Below are positions 49,526 through 59,913 of a stretch of 64,000 nt of DNA, in pieces (within the stretch, counting starts at the first letter, position 1; each line of letters starts with the position of its first letter). The notes beneath the pieces are model-generated. The model was not told where the DNA came from, did not search any database, and saw nothing but the letters and a program-made list of their open reading frames with translations. The DNA comes from Streptomyces sp. BK340 (lineage in GTDB: Bacteria; Actinomycetota; Actinomycetes; Streptomycetales; Streptomycetaceae), in assembly GCF_007827595.1 (NCBI RefSeq), contig NZ_VISR01000005.1:186001-250000 (forward strand). The letters are read 5' to 3'. The position numbers and the translations under genes were made by a program.

Positions 49526-50959
49526 GTGACCGAGAGCGGTGCGGGAGTGGCGGAATCGGCCGAGCAGGCGGCGGCACCCCGGCTGCCCCGGATGCGCGGG
49601 TTCGCCGAGTGGCCGCCGCAGGGCTCGCCCAAGGAGGAGGGCAAGGCACTGCGGGCGAGCGTGCCGCGCAGCGCACACCGCACCCTCGACCTGGACGGCG
49701 CCCGCCCGGACGCGGTCACCGCGGTCGAGGAGTCCAACGCCGGCCGCATCCCCGAACTGACGCCGATACGCGTGGGCCGGATGGCGGCCACGCCGTTCGC
49801 CTTCCTGCGCGGCTCGGCCGGACTCATGGCCCACGACCTGGCGCGCACCCCGATGACCCGGATCGGCGCCCAGATATGCGGCGACGCGCACGCGGCCAAC
49901 TTCGGCCTGTACGGCGACGCCCGCGGTGGCCTGGTCATCGACCTCAACGACTTCGACGAGACCGTGTACGGCCCCTGGGAGTGGGACCTGAAGAGGCTCG
50001 CCGCCTCGCTGGTGCTGGCCGGGCGCGAGGCGGGCGCCGACGAGGACACCTGCCGCAAGGCGGCAGGCGACGCGGCAGGCGCCTACCGGCGCACCATGCG
50101 GCTGCTGGCCAAGCTGTCGGTGCTGGACGCCTGGAACGCCATCGCGGACGAAGAACTGGTCTCCCACACCGACGCCCACGACCTGCTCGGCACCCTGGAG
50201 CGCGTCTCCGAGAAGGCACGGGCCAACACCAGCGGCCGGTTCGCGGCGAAGTCGACCGAGGAGGTGGCCGGCGGCGGACGCCGCTTCGTCGACGCACCGC
50301 CGGTGCTGCGCCGGATCCCGGACGCCGAGGCGGCCACGGTGGCCCTGGCCCTGGAGCCGTACGTGGCGACGCTCTCCGAGGACCGGCTCCCCCTGCTGGC
50401 CCGGCACGCGGTGCACGACGTCGCCTTCCGGGTCGTCGGCACCGGCAGCGTCGGCACCCGGTCGTACGTGGTGCTCCTGCTGGACCACCGCGGGCAGCCG
50501 CTGGTGCTCCAGGTGAAGGAGGCCCGCCCGTCCGCGCTGGTCCCGCACCTGGCCACGGCGGGCTTCGAGGCGGCGCCGGTGGAGCACGAGGGACGCCGGG
50601 TGGTCCTCGGCCAGAAGCGGATGCAGGTGGTCAGCGACATCCTGCTCGGCTGGACGACGGTGGACGGGCGGCCCTACCAGGTGCGCCAGTTCCGCAACCG
50701 CAAGGGCAGTGTCGACCCGGCCGCGCTCGCCGCCGACCAGGTCGACGACTACGGCCGGATGACCGGCGCCCTGCTGGCCCGCGCCCACGCCCACAGTGCC
50801 GACCCGCGCCTGATCGCCGGCTACTGCGGCAAGAACGACGAGCTGGACACGGCGATGGCCGACTTCGCCGTCGCCTACGCCGACCGCACCGAGGCGGACC
50901 ATGCCGAACTGCTGGCGGCGGTGCGGTCGGGGCGGATCGCGGCCGAGACCGGCGTGTGA
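49526..50959 (+). CDS. DUF2252 family protein
   Basis: 477 aa from GTG 49526 (GGGGAGG upstream). DUF2252 motifs: RVGRMAATPFAFLRGSAGLM, CGDAHAANFG, NDFDET and WEWDLKRLAASL, a kinase-like fold with the GDxHxxNF and DFD residues of phosphotransferases. Substrate unknown. It begins the more regular chromosome after the accessory segment. Confidence 0.9.
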   Translation: MTESGAGVAESAEQAAAPRLPRMRGFAEWPPQGSPKEEGKALRASVPRSAHRTLDLDGARPDAVTAVEESNAGRIPELTPIRVGRMAATPFAFLRGSAGLMAHDLARTPMTRIGAQICGDAHAANFGLYGDARGGLVIDLNDFDETVYGPWEWDLKRLAASLVLAGREAGADEDTCRKAAGDAAGAYRRTMRLLAKLSVLDAWNAIADEELVSHTDAHDLLGTLERVSEKARANTSGRFAAKSTEEVAGGGRRFVDAPPVLRRIPDAEAATVALALEPYVATLSEDRLPLLARHAVHDVAFRVVGTGSVGTRSYVVLLLDHRGQPLVLQVKEARPSALVPHLATAGFEAAPVEHEGRRVVLGQKRMQVVSDILLGWTTVDGRPYQVRQFRNRKGSVDPAALAADQVDDYGRMTGALLARAHAHSADPRLIAGYCGKNDELDTAMADFAVAYADRTEADHAELLAAVRSGRIAAETGV

Positions 50960-50999
50960 CGGTGGGGACTGGGAAGGGGAGGGCCGAGGTGGTGGTGAG

Positions 51000-51476
51000 G
51001 TGAGGTACGTCGAGCTGACCGACGACGAGGACGGGTACCCGGGGTTCATCGACCCCCGGCCCTACCTCGACCGGCTGCCCGCACTCGCGGCCGAACTGCC
51101 GCCGGGCGCCCGCGCGTTCGCCACCGACCCCGGACACTACGACTTCGGCGGCAAACGCTGCGTGAAGGACCTCCGGCCCGAGCGGGTGCGCCGCACCCGC
51201 GACGGGGACGTCGAGATCCGCTTCCGGCACAACTGCTTCAAGCACGACGAGGACCTCCTCGTCCGCTACACCGGCGTCTCCCGCTTCCAGTCGGACGTCC
51301 TGGGCGTCTGCGACCCCGCCTCCCTCGGCGACGTGATCCTCGACGAGATCCTGCCGCACCCCGGCGGCTGCACCCACGAGCTGGCCTGCCGGCCCGGCAC
51401 GCTCGTGGTCGCCTGCCGGGACCTGGAGGCCGAATGGGTACCGGCCGACTGCCCGGACGCGCCACCGGCAGGCTGA
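51000..51476 (+). CDS. Conserved hypothetical protein (158 aa)
   Basis: 158 aa from GTG 51000, preceded by GGGGAGGG at a longer than usual spacing. Not recognised. Contains six Cys and several His (KRCVKD, RHNCFKHDED, GGCTHELAC), which hints at a metal site. Soluble. It begins 40 bp after the DUF2252 gene and is probably in its transcript. Confidence 0.7.
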   Translation: MRYVELTDDEDGYPGFIDPRPYLDRLPALAAELPPGARAFATDPGHYDFGGKRCVKDLRPERVRRTRDGDVEIRFRHNCFKHDEDLLVRYTGVSRFQSDVLGVCDPASLGDVILDEILPHPGGCTHELACRPGTLVVACRDLEAEWVPADCPDAPPAG

Positions 51477-51525
51477 GCCGGGGCGTCTACGGCGACGGGT
51501 TTCGGCCGTGGCCTACGCTGGTCGG

Positions 51526-52338
51526 GTGACGACCCCGGAAGCTGAGCAGTCCCAGGCACCGCGGCCCGAGGAACGGCTGGAACAGGCCGTGCGGGCCGCC
51601 GAGCAGGCGTTGATCGAGTACGAGATCGCCGTGGAGACGTACCGCGTCGAGGTCGAGAACTTCTCCCGGCTGCACGAACAGAGGCTCGGCCCGCTCTACT
51701 CCCGCATCGAGGAGCTGGACGCGCTGATCGCCGAGGCGAAGGCCGCCCGCACCGGCGACCCCGAGGACATCCGCCGGGCCGAGGAGGCCCGCGCCCAGGT
51801 GCTGCCCATCCCCGGCGTCGAGGAACTGCTGCACGGCTGGATGGACGGCAACGGCCTGTTCCCGGAGGCCGCCGCCATGCTCACCGACCAGGCGGTACGG
51901 CCCCCCGAGCGGGTGCGGCCCAGCGAAGAGGCCCGCAAGCTCTACCGCGACCTCGCCCGCAAGGCCCACCCCGACCTCGCCCAGGAGGAAGCGGAGCGGC
52001 TGCGGCGCGAGGAATTCATCACCCGCGTCAACGCCGCCTACGCCCGCGGCGACGAGATCCTCCTCGCCGAACTGGCCGCGGAGTGGGCGGCGGGCCCCGT
52101 GCCGCCGGAGCGGCGCCCCAGCCCCGCCGAGGAGCTGTACGCCCGCCTGGAGTGGCTCACCCAGCGCAAGGAGATGCTCACGCTGATCGCCTGCGAGCTC
52201 GAGGACGGCGCGATCGCCGGCATGCTGCGCCTGGCCCCCGACGACCCCGACGCCCTGCTGGAAGAGATCGCGACCCGCCTCCGCGCCGACATCGAGCAGC
52301 GGGAGACCCTGCTGGCGGGCCTGCAGGGGCAGGGGTGA
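51526..52338 (+). CDS. J-domain-like protein with N-terminal coiled coil
   Basis: 270 aa from GTG 51526. Residues 10-95 are a predicted coiled coil (EERLEQAVRAAEQALIEYEI). A DnaJ-like segment with HPD (KLYRDLARKAHPDL, then RVNAAYARGD) is at about 135-175, followed by another helical part. The J domain suggests recruitment of an Hsp70. No ribosome binding site; a TACGCT -10 element ends 6 bp before the GTG, so the mRNA is probably leaderless. Confidence 0.8.
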   Translation: MTTPEAEQSQAPRPEERLEQAVRAAEQALIEYEIAVETYRVEVENFSRLHEQRLGPLYSRIEELDALIAEAKAARTGDPEDIRRAEEARAQVLPIPGVEELLHGWMDGNGLFPEAAAMLTDQAVRPPERVRPSEEARKLYRDLARKAHPDLAQEEAERLRREEFITRVNAAYARGDEILLAELAAEWAAGPVPPERRPSPAEELYARLEWLTQRKEMLTLIACELEDGAIAGMLRLAPDDPDALLEEIATRLRADIEQRETLLAGLQGQG

Positions 52339-52370
52339 ACCCCGGCGTCGGTCGGGGTAGCGTCGGGGAC

Positions 52371-52718
52371 ATGAGTTTTGGAGCTGCGGTGCCCACGGTC
52401 GAGGTCACGGACCTCAAGGACGACGACTTCCTGCTGGACGTCCGCGAGGACGAGGAGTGGGAGGCGGGCCACGCCGCGGGGGCGCTGCACATCCCCATGA
52501 GCGAGTTCGTCGCCCGCTACGGCGAGCTGACCGAGGCCGCCCCGCAGGACGGCCGCGTCCACGTGATCTGCCGCTCCGGCGGCCGCTCCGCCCAGGTCGC
52601 GATGTACCTGGGCCAGCAGGGCGTCGACGCCGTGAACGTGGCCGGCGGCATGCAGGTCTGGGAGGCCACGGGCCGCCCGGTGGTCACCGACGCCGGGGCA
52701 CCCGGCGTGGTCGTCTGA
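52371..52718 (+). CDS. Rhodanese-like domain protein
   Basis: 115 aa from ATG 52371. A single rhodanese domain: FLLDVREDEEWEAGH and active-site loop C-R-S-G-G-R in VICRSGGRSA, with the sulfur-carrying Cys present. Possible sulfurtransferase. TAGCGT lies 7 bp upstream of the ATG, suggesting a leaderless transcript. Confidence 0.93.
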   Translation: MSFGAAVPTVEVTDLKDDDFLLDVREDEEWEAGHAAGALHIPMSEFVARYGELTEAAPQDGRVHVICRSGGRSAQVAMYLGQQGVDAVNVAGGMQVWEATGRPVVTDAGAPGVVV

Positions 52719-52736
52719 CCTTCTCGGCAGGCGCTG

Positions 52737-53870
52737 TCAGCTGAGCGGGTGGGCCGCCAGCAGGTCCCCGAGCGTCTCCTCGTACGCCGCCGCCGGGCCC
52801 AGCGCCAGCTCCAGCTGCTTGGCCCAGGCGTGGTACCGGTGCAGCGGGTAGTCGGTGTCCGCACCGAACCCGCCGTGCAGGTGCTGCGCCGTCTGCACCA
52901 CGCGGCGCACGCCCTCGGCCGCCCAGATCTTCGCCACGGCGACGTCTCCGGCGGCGGGCAGCGCCCCCGGTGCTCCCGAGGCGATCCGCCAGGCCGCCTG
53001 CCACAGGGTGGCCTCCATGGCACGCAGATCGATGTACCGGTCGGCGGCCTGGACGGCGACCGCCTGGAAGGTCGCGATCGGATGGCCGAACTGTTCCCGC
53101 TTGCCGGTGTACTCCCCGGTCATCCTCAGTACGCGTTCGCCCAGACCGAGGGCCAGCGCACAGGTGCCGGTGGCCAGCAGCGCGTGCAGCCACTCCCAGG
53201 CACCGTCGGCCTCGATCACGTCACCCGCCCCGATCCGTACGGACCGCAGCCGCAGCTCGGCCAGCCGCTCCCCGCTGGTGGAGAACTGTTCCGCGAGCAC
53301 CAGTCCGTCCTGCGTGCACGGCACCACCGCGAGCACGGTCCGGTCGGCGTCGGTGTGCGCCGGCACGAGGACCAGGTCCGCGTCGTACGCCCACGGCACC
53401 GCCGTCTGCACCCCGTCCAGCACCCAGGCCGGACCGTCCCGCCGCGCGGTGACGGCGAGCCCCGCCGGGTCGTGTCCGGTACGGCCGTGCGCGGCGACGG
53501 TCAGCACCAGTTCACCACGTCCCGCCCGGGCCAGCAGCCGCTCTGCCGACTCCTTGGCGCCATAAGCCTGTACGACCGCGGCGGCCGCGCTGTGTTCCAG
53601 CAGCGGCACCCGGGCGAGCACCCCGGCGGACTCGCGCAGTACCAGGCACAGCGCGACGGCGTCGAGCCCTGCCCCGCCGTACCGCTCGTCCAGCAGCAGG
53701 CCGGTCAGGTCCGCGCCGGCCAGCCGGGACCACAGCGCCCGGTCGAAGCCCTCGGCCACGGCGCCGGTGGTGAGCGCCGGACTGGGCACCGTGTCCGGCG
53801 CCACCCCGGCGAACACCCCCCGCGCCGCCTCGGCCGCCGCCAACTGCTCCTCGCTGAAGGTGAAGTCCAC
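52737..53870 (-). CDS. Acyl-CoA dehydrogenase (ChsE/FadE-like)
   Basis: 377 aa from GTG 53870 with GGGAGGACA upstream. Acyl-CoA dehydrogenase fold: MDFTFSEEQ start, GKREQFGHPIATFQAV FAD loop, LHGGFGADTDYPLHRY near the C terminus. It looks like one of the ACADs that act on steroid side chains or branched acyl-CoAs, often as heteromers, and could be a subunit. A KstR-type operator lies 70 bp upstream, which supports steroid or fatty acid catabolism rather than the adjacent phenylacetate operon. Confidence 0.9.
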   Translation of the reverse strand: MDFTFSEEQLAAAEAARGVFAGVAPDTVPSPALTTGAVAEGFDRALWSRLAGADLTGLLLDERYGGAGLDAVALCLVLRESAGVLARVPLLEHSAAAAVVQAYGAKESAERLLARAGRGELVLTVAAHGRTGHDPAGLAVTARRDGPAWVLDGVQTAVPWAYDADLVLVPAHTDADRTVLAVVPCTQDGLVLAEQFSTSGERLAELRLRSVRIGAGDVIEADGAWEWLHALLATGTCALALGLGERVLRMTGEYTGKREQFGHPIATFQAVAVQAADRYIDLRAMEATLWQAAWRIASGAPGALPAAGDVAVAKIWAAEGVRRVVQTAQHLHGGFGADTDYPLHRYHAWAKQLELALGPAAAYEETLGDLLAAHPLS

Positions 53871-53940
53871 GGCCTGTCCTCCCGGCGGATCCGGTCATCT
53901 GACGGTTCGTCCGGCGCATTCGCCTGACGGGGCGTCAAGA

Positions 53941-53954
53941 TAGAACAGGTTCTA
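53941..53954. promoter_or_regulatory. KstR-type operator TAGAAC-AG-GTTCTA
   Basis: Perfect palindromic arms matching the mycobacterial KstR pattern TnnAACnnGTTnnA, between the paaE stop and the ACAD start codon. Confidence 0.65.
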
Positions 53955-53994
53955 GAAGAAGGGAACGGGGAGGGAGCCGCCTCCGAGGCAGGCC

Positions 53995-55059
53995 TCAGCG
54001 GTCGAAGTCCAGCTCCACCTTCTCCGTGAGCGGATGCGACTGGCAGGCCAGCACATATCCGGCGTCCGTCTCCTCCGCCTCCAGCGCGAAGTTGCGGTCC
54101 ATGCGCACCTCGCCCGAGACCAGGAAGGCCCGGCAGGTTCCGCACACCCCGCCCTTGCAGGCGTAGGGCGCGTCGGACCGGTTGCGCAGAACCGTCTCCA
54201 GCAGGGACTCGCCGTCCTGGACCGGCCAGGTGCCGCCGCGTCCGTCGAGCCGGGCGGTGACGGTGCTGTGCGCGGGTACCGGCACACCGGCCGCCGGGGC
54301 CGCCCCCGCGTCCACGTGGAAGATCTCCTGGTGGACGAGGGCCCGGTCCACGCCCAGCTCGCGCAGCGCCTTCTCCGCGCCCTCGACCAGCCCGAACGGC
54401 CCGCACAGGAACCATCCGGCCACCCGGTCCACCGGCAGCAGCGCCGGCAGCAGCCCCGTCAGTCGCTCCCGGTCGAGCCGGCCTGAGGGCAGGCCGGCCT
54501 GCTGCTCCTCGCGGGAGAGCACGGTCACCAGCTGCAGCCGCTCCGGGTAGCGGTCCTTCAGATCGGCGGCCTCCTCCAGGAACATCGTCGAAGCGGCCGT
54601 GCGGTCACTGCGGATCAGGCAGAACCGGGCCTCGGGCTCACGCGCCAGCAACGTGGAGACGATCGACAGCACGGGGGTGATGCCGCTGCCGCCGACGATC
54701 GCCGCGTACAGGCCCGGTGCCGGTTCGAGGGTGAAGCGTCCGGCCGGGGTCATCACCTCCAGCTCGTCGCCGACGTTCACCTCCTTGAGCGCGTATGTCG
54801 AGAACGCGCCGCCCTCGACCAGCCGCACGCCCACCCGCAGCGTGGCCGGGCCCTCGCCGTCCGGGTCGGGAGCCGGGGAACAGATCGAGTACGTCCGCCG
54901 TATCTCGACACCGTCCTCACGCCGCCGCAGGGCGAGGTGCTGGCCCGGTGCGTGCCGGTACTCCTCGCGCAGCTCGGGCGGGACGGTGAGGGTGAGCGCG
55001 ACGGAGTCGTCGGTGAGCCGGTCGACCGCGGCCACCGGGAGCGGGTGGAAGCGTGCCAT
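53995..55059 (-). CDS. paaE: Phenylacetyl-CoA 1,2-epoxidase reductase subunit PaaE
   Basis: 354 aa from ATG 55059 (AAGGAG, spacing 5); a GTG at 55062 overlaps the paaD stop. Ferredoxin-NADP reductase part (RRTYSICS; GGSGITPVLSI) followed by a C-terminal 2Fe-2S ferredoxin (ACKGGVCGTCRAF, then LACQ). It passes electrons from NADPH to the PaaA diiron site. Confidence 0.95.
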   Translation of the reverse strand: MARFHPLPVAAVDRLTDDSVALTLTVPPELREEYRHAPGQHLALRRREDGVEIRRTYSICSPAPDPDGEGPATLRVGVRLVEGGAFSTYALKEVNVGDELEVMTPAGRFTLEPAPGLYAAIVGGSGITPVLSIVSTLLAREPEARFCLIRSDRTAASTMFLEEAADLKDRYPERLQLVTVLSREEQQAGLPSGRLDRERLTGLLPALLPVDRVAGWFLCGPFGLVEGAEKALRELGVDRALVHQEIFHVDAGAAPAAGVPVPAHSTVTARLDGRGGTWPVQDGESLLETVLRNRSDAPYACKGGVCGTCRAFLVSGEVRMDRNFALEAEETDAGYVLACQSHPLTEKVELDFDR

Positions 55060-55586
55060 CACAGCTCCTTGAAGTGGTCGAACGGTTCACGGCAGGACAG
55101 GCAGCGGCGCAGCGCCTTGCAGGCGGTGGAGGAGAACCGGCTCAGCAGCTCGGTCTCCGCGGACCCGCAGTGCGGGCAGCGCACCGGGTCGGTGTCCTCG
55201 GTGAGGGTGCGGGTCGCGCCCAGGGTCAGCGTCACCGGTCCGGAGCCATGGCGCACGCGCGGGGGAGCGATGCCGAACTCCTGGAGTTTGCGGCGGCCTT
55301 CGGGGGTGATGTCGTCGGTCGACCAGGCGGGGGTGAGTACCGTGCGGACGGTGACCTCGCGCATGCCGTGGGCGCGCAGCACCTGCTCGATGTCCACGCT
55401 CATCGCCTCGACGGCGGGGCAGCCGGTGTAGGTCGGGGTCAGGTCGACCTCGACCGTGTCCGGGCCGCTGATGTGCACCGCGCGCACCACGCCCAGCTCC
55501 TGGAGCGTGAGCACGGGCAGTTCGGGGTCGGGCACCGAGCCGGCCAGCTCCAGCAGCTCCGCCTCCAGGGCGGTGGCGGTCACCAT
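55059..55586 (-). CDS. paaD: Phenylacetyl-CoA epoxidase assembly protein PaaD
   Basis: 175 aa. DUF59/SufT-like domain (SVPDPELPVLTLQELGVV, TPTYTGCPAVEAM) with a C-terminal zinc-ribbon-like segment (CPHCGS, CLSC). Needed for Fe-S cluster loading of PaaE. The start overlaps paaC, and the stop overlaps paaE. Confidence 0.95.
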   Translation of the reverse strand: MVTATALEAELLELAGSVPDPELPVLTLQELGVVRAVHISGPDTVEVDLTPTYTGCPAVEAMSVDIEQVLRAHGMREVTVRTVLTPAWSTDDITPEGRRKLQEFGIAPPRVRHGSGPVTLTLGATRTLTEDTDPVRCPHCGSAETELLSRFSSTACKALRRCLSCREPFDHFKEL

Positions 55587-56299
55587 GACGCCCCCGGGTG
55601 GCTGCGGTGCAGGTGCTGCATCTCGGCGAGCATCCGCCCGAACGACTCGGTGTGCAGGCCCTGCCGGCCGGCGCCCGCCGCCCACGCTCCGGTGCGCGGC
55701 CCCTCGGGGACGGTCAGGGTGGCGCGGCCGAGGACGTCCGTCATGGACCGGAGCCACTGGGCCTCCATGCCCGCCCAGTCGGCGTCCAGGCCGTCCACCG
55801 GCTGGAACATCTCCCCCGTGAACCGCCACAGCGCCTCGCAGGCCCGCTGCATCCGCTCCCGGCTCGTCTCGGTGCCGTCGCCGAGCCGCAGCGTCCACAG
55901 CTCGGCGTGGTCGCGGTGGTAGGCGACCTCCTTGACGGCCTTCGCGGCCAGCGGGGCGAAGGGGCCGTCGGTCGCGGCCAGTTCGGTGTAGAGCAGCTGC
56001 TGGTAGGTGGAGAAGTACAGCTGGCGTGCGATGGTGTGCGCGAAGTCGCCGTTGGGCTGCTCGACCAGCTGGAGGTTGCGGAAGGAACGCTCCTCGCGCA
56101 GGTAGGCCAGCTCGTCCTCGTCGCCGGCCGTCGAGAGCAGCACGCGGGCCTGGCCGAGCAGGTCGAGGGCGATGTTGGCGAGGGCGACCTCCTCCTCCAG
56201 GACGGGAGCGTGCCCGGCCCACTCCCCCAGGCGGTGGGAGAGCACCAGGGCGTCGTCGCCGAGGGCGAGGGCGGCGGTCGTGGTGACGGTCGCGGTCAC
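55580..56299 (-). CDS. paaC: Phenylacetyl-CoA epoxidase structural subunit PaaC
   Basis: 239 aa from GTG 56299, overlapping the paaB stop (GTGA). Ferritin-like fold of PaaC (LSHRLGEWAGHAP, EEEVALANIALDLLGQAR, EVAYHRDHAELWTLRLGDG). It forms the PaaAC heterodimer; PaaC has no working metal centre in characterised complexes. Confidence 0.95.
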   Translation of the reverse strand: MTATVTTTAALALGDDALVLSHRLGEWAGHAPVLEEEVALANIALDLLGQARVLLSTAGDEDELAYLREERSFRNLQLVEQPNGDFAHTIARQLYFSTYQQLLYTELAATDGPFAPLAAKAVKEVAYHRDHAELWTLRLGDGTETSRERMQRACEALWRFTGEMFQPVDGLDADWAGMEAQWLRSMTDVLGRATLTVPEGPRTGAWAAGAGRQGLHTESFGRMLAEMQHLHRSHPGASW

Positions 56300-56579
56300 A
56301 GGTGCTTCACCCCTTCCGGGATCTCGTAGAAGGTCGGGTGCCGGTAGGGCTTGTCCGCGGCCGGTTCGAAGAACGGGTCCTTCTCGTCGGGCGAGGACGC
56401 GGTGACGGCGGCGGCCGGGACGACCCAGATCGAGACGCCCTCGCCGCGCCGGGTGTACAGGTCGCGGGCGTTGCGCAGGGCCAGCTCCGCGTCCGGGGCG
56501 TGCAGGCTGCCGGCGTGGGTGTGGGAGAGGCCGCGCCTGGAGCGCACGAAGACCTCCCACAGGGGCCAGTCGGTGTTGG

Positions 56580-56583
<4 letters not shown>
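56296..56583 (-). CDS. paaB: Phenylacetyl-CoA epoxidase subunit PaaB
   Basis: 95 aa, matches the small PaaB subunit ([38 protein letters not shown]). It bridges PaaAC dimers. ATGA overlap with paaA and GTGA overlap with paaC. Confidence 0.95.
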
Positions 56584-57581
<998 letters not shown>

Positions 57582-57615
57582 GCCTTCCCCCTGACCTCGG
57601 GCTTTCCTGGAACAT

Positions 57616-57635
57616 GTCCCGACCGATCGTTCGGT
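57616..57635 (-). promoter_or_regulatory. Palindromic operator of the paa operon (probable PaaR site), copy 1
   Basis: Core ACCGATCGTTCGGT (57622-57635). The 20-bp minus-strand sequence ACCGAACGATCGGTCGGGAC is identical to the plus-strand sequence at 62444-62463. TetR-type site 35 bp before paaA. Confidence 0.8.
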
Positions 57636-57681
57636 CCGTGCGCAATCAATGGTGTGCCGGGCCGCTGCGGGTGTCAACCGC

Positions 57682-57713
57682 TGTGGAAAACCTTGCGCGC
57701 CACCTGTGGATAA
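57682..57713. promoter_or_regulatory. Pair of DnaA-box-like sequences
   Basis: TGTGGAAAA (57682-57690) and TGTGGATAA (57705-57713) in the paaA / DUF5819 spacer; the second is a perfect reverse-complement box. Confidence 0.5.
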
Positions 57714-57889
57714 CCGCGGGTCGGCGGCACGGCGTGGCGAGAGCCACTGAGCCGGCCCGTACCTGGGGCTGCGCCGGACGGCCGGTGCTGAGTACCGTTC
57801 CGTGCGAGTGCCGAGGAGTGGCGCTCGGGAAGAACGCGGCGCCTGTGGCGGTGCCGCGACGGCCGAGTGGAAGCGGGGGACGGGGCGGA

Positions 57890-58696
57890 ATGGACGCGTA
57901 CGACGAGGACTCGCAGGCCCTGCGCGGGCCCGACGGGTCGACCGGGGCGCGTCGCCCACCGGACCCGGAACAGCACGGGGATCCCGCGCCGGAGGCCTCC
58001 GGCGACCCCGACGGCTCGCCGGCTCCCGACTCCCCGGCCCCGGCGCCCCGCACCGGCGTCGCCGCCCTCTCCCCCGGCTACCAGGTCGGCGCCGCCGTGG
58101 CGCTCGCGATCGTGGCCGTCGCCGCCTGCGTGCATCTCGGCATGGTGTTCCTGAGCCTCGCGCCGGCGAACACGGTGACCAAGCAGCACGGCAAGGCGAT
58201 AGAGGAGTGGGTGTACCCGGAGTTCGAGCAGAACTGGAAGCTGTTCGCCCCGAACCCGCTGCAGCAGAACATCGCCGTCCAGGTGCGCGCGGAGGTGCGC
58301 ATGAAGGACGGCAGCCTGCGCACCACCGGCTGGACCGACCTCTCAGCCCAGGACGGCGCCGCCATCGACGGCAGCCTGGTGCCCAGCCACACCGAGCAGA
58401 ACGAGCTGCGCCGCGGCTGGGACTTCTTCGTCGCCACGCACGGCACCGACAACCGGCCCGTGGGCATGCGCGGCGCGCTCTCCGAGCAGTACGTGCGCCG
58501 GATCGTGGTGATGCGCATGTACCGGACCGACCCGATCAGCAGGGAGGGCGTCATCCAGCGCGTGCAGGTCCGCTCCAGCACCACCAATGTGCAGCCGCCG
58601 AAGTGGAGCCGCGAGAAGATCTCCGACAAGCCCTTCTACCGGCTGCTGCCGTGGTGGACCGTGACCCCCGACGAGGCCGCCGGAGGTGTGCGGTGA
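57890..58696 (+). CDS. DUF5819 family membrane protein
   Basis: 268 aa from ATG 57890. A Pro/Asp-rich cytoplasmic N terminus (1-58), one transmembrane helix (about 62-85, [20 protein letters not shown]) and an extracytoplasmic domain ([20 protein letters not shown]). The family typically lies directly upstream of an HTTM protein, as here (GTGA overlap), and the two probably act together. The reaction is unknown. Confidence 0.85.
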   Translation: MDAYDEDSQALRGPDGSTGARRPPDPEQHGDPAPEASGDPDGSPAPDSPAPAPRTGVAALSPGYQVGAAVALAIVAVAACVHLGMVFLSLAPANTVTKQHGKAIEEWVYPEFEQNWKLFAPNPLQQNIAVQVRAEVRMKDGSLRTTGWTDLSAQDGAAIDGSLVPSHTEQNELRRGWDFFVATHGTDNRPVGMRGALSEQYVRRIVVMRMYRTDPISREGVIQRVQVRSSTTNVQPPKWSREKISDKPFYRLLPWWTVTPDEAAGGVR

Positions 58697-59913
58697 ACCG
58701 CCTCTCCCTGACGGTCTCGCGCGGCATCGCCCGCGTCACCGAGTCGGCGCTCGGCCCGTACCAGAGCGCCGTCATCCGCATCGGCTTCGCCGCGACCTGG
58801 CTGCTGTTCCTGCTGCGCGAGTTCCCCCACCGCCAGGAGCTGTACGGTCCCGACGGCCCCTGGGGCTGGGGCCTCGCCCAGCAGCTGATCTCCGACAACC
58901 ACGCCTTCACGGCCCTGATGTGGTCCGACGGACAGGCCTGGTTCGAGACCTTCTATCTGCTGGCGATCCTCGCCGCCGCGGCCCTGCTGCTGGGCTGGCG
59001 CACCCGGACCGCCTCCCTGCTGTTCATGGTCGGTGTGCTGTCGCTGCAGAACCGCAGCGTCTTCGTCGGTGACGGCGGCGACAACGTGCTGCACCTGATG
59101 TCCATCTACCTGGTCTTCACACGCTGCGCCCAGGTGTGGTCGCTGGACGCGCGCCGGGCGGCCCGCGACGAGGCGGCACGTGCGCGTGGGGAGCAGGTCC
59201 GCCCCGACCGCGTGGGACCCGTGCTGTGGGCGGTCCTCGGGCTCGCGCTCAGCGGAGTGACGCTGGCCGGCCGGTTCGACAGCGGCCGGCTGGTGCCCGC
59301 GCTGCTGTGGACGGCGTGGGTCGGGCTCGGCCTGTGGTGGGCGATACGGCGCTGGGCGAGGTCGCAGCAGCCGCGGATCCTGCTGGACGTCATCGCCAAC
59401 ATCCTGCACAACGGTGCCCTCGCCGTGATCATGGCGGAGGCCTGCCTGATCTACGCCACCGCCGGCTGGTACAAGATCCAGGGCTCCCGCTGGCAGGACG
59501 GCACCGCCGTCTACTACCCGCTCCACCTGGACTACTTCTCCCCCTGGCCGGGCCTTGCCGACCTGATGTCCTCCAGCGGCACGATGATGATGATCGTGGC
59601 CTACGGGACGGTCATGGTGCAGGTCGCCTTCCCGTTCACGCTGTTCAACCGGCGGGTCAAGAACGTCCTGCTGGTGCTGATGATGGCCGAGCACGCCGTG
59701 ATCGCGGTCGTCCTCGGCCTGCCGTTCTTCTCGCTGGCGATGATCACCGCGGACGCGGTCTTCCTGCCGACGTCCTTCCTGCTGCTGCTCGGCGGCTGGG
59801 TGGCCCGGGCGTGGGGCCGGCTGGGGCGCCGCGGCGCCGGTGGCGACCCCACGCTGCCGACGCAGCGCACCCCGGAGGACAGCACGCCGGGACGCGTAGG
59901 GTTCACGGCATGA
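58693..59913 (+). CDS. HTTM domain membrane protein (vitamin K-dependent carboxylase-like)
   Basis: 406 aa, many transmembrane helices. HTTM features: IRIGFAATWLLFLLREF, LLLGWRTRTASLLF, LQNRSVFVGDGGDNVLHLM and a late ATAGWYKIQGSRWQDGTAVY. Related by fold to gamma-glutamyl carboxylase, but function in bacteria is open. Coupled to the DUF5819 gene and to the methyltransferase gene (ATGA). Confidence 0.88.
   Translation: MNRLSLTVSRGIARVTESALGPYQSAVIRIGFAATWLLFLLREFPHRQELYGPDGPWGWGLAQQLISDNHAFTALMWSDGQAWFETFYLLAILAAAALLLGWRTRTASLLFMVGVLSLQNRSVFVGDGGDNVLHLMSIYLVFTRCAQVWSLDARRAARDEAARARGEQVRPDRVGPVLWAVLGLALSGVTLAGRFDSGRLVPALLWTAWVGLGLWWAIRRWARSQQPRILLDVIANILHNGALAVIMAEACLIYATAGWYKIQGSRWQDGTAVYYPLHLDYFSPWPGLADLMSSSGTMMMIVAYGTVMVQVAFPFTLFNRRVKNVLLVLMMAEHAVIAVVLGLPFFSLAMITADAVFLPTSFLLLLGGWVARAWGRLGRRGAGGDPTLPTQRTPEDSTPGRVGFTA

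Larger units (their letters stand above)
57582..57889. other. Intergenic region between paaA and the DUF5819 gene
   Basis: 308 bp holding the paaA promoter and operator (57616-57635), two DnaA-box-like sequences and, presumably, the divergent DUF5819 promoter. No gene is seen. Confidence 0.7.
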
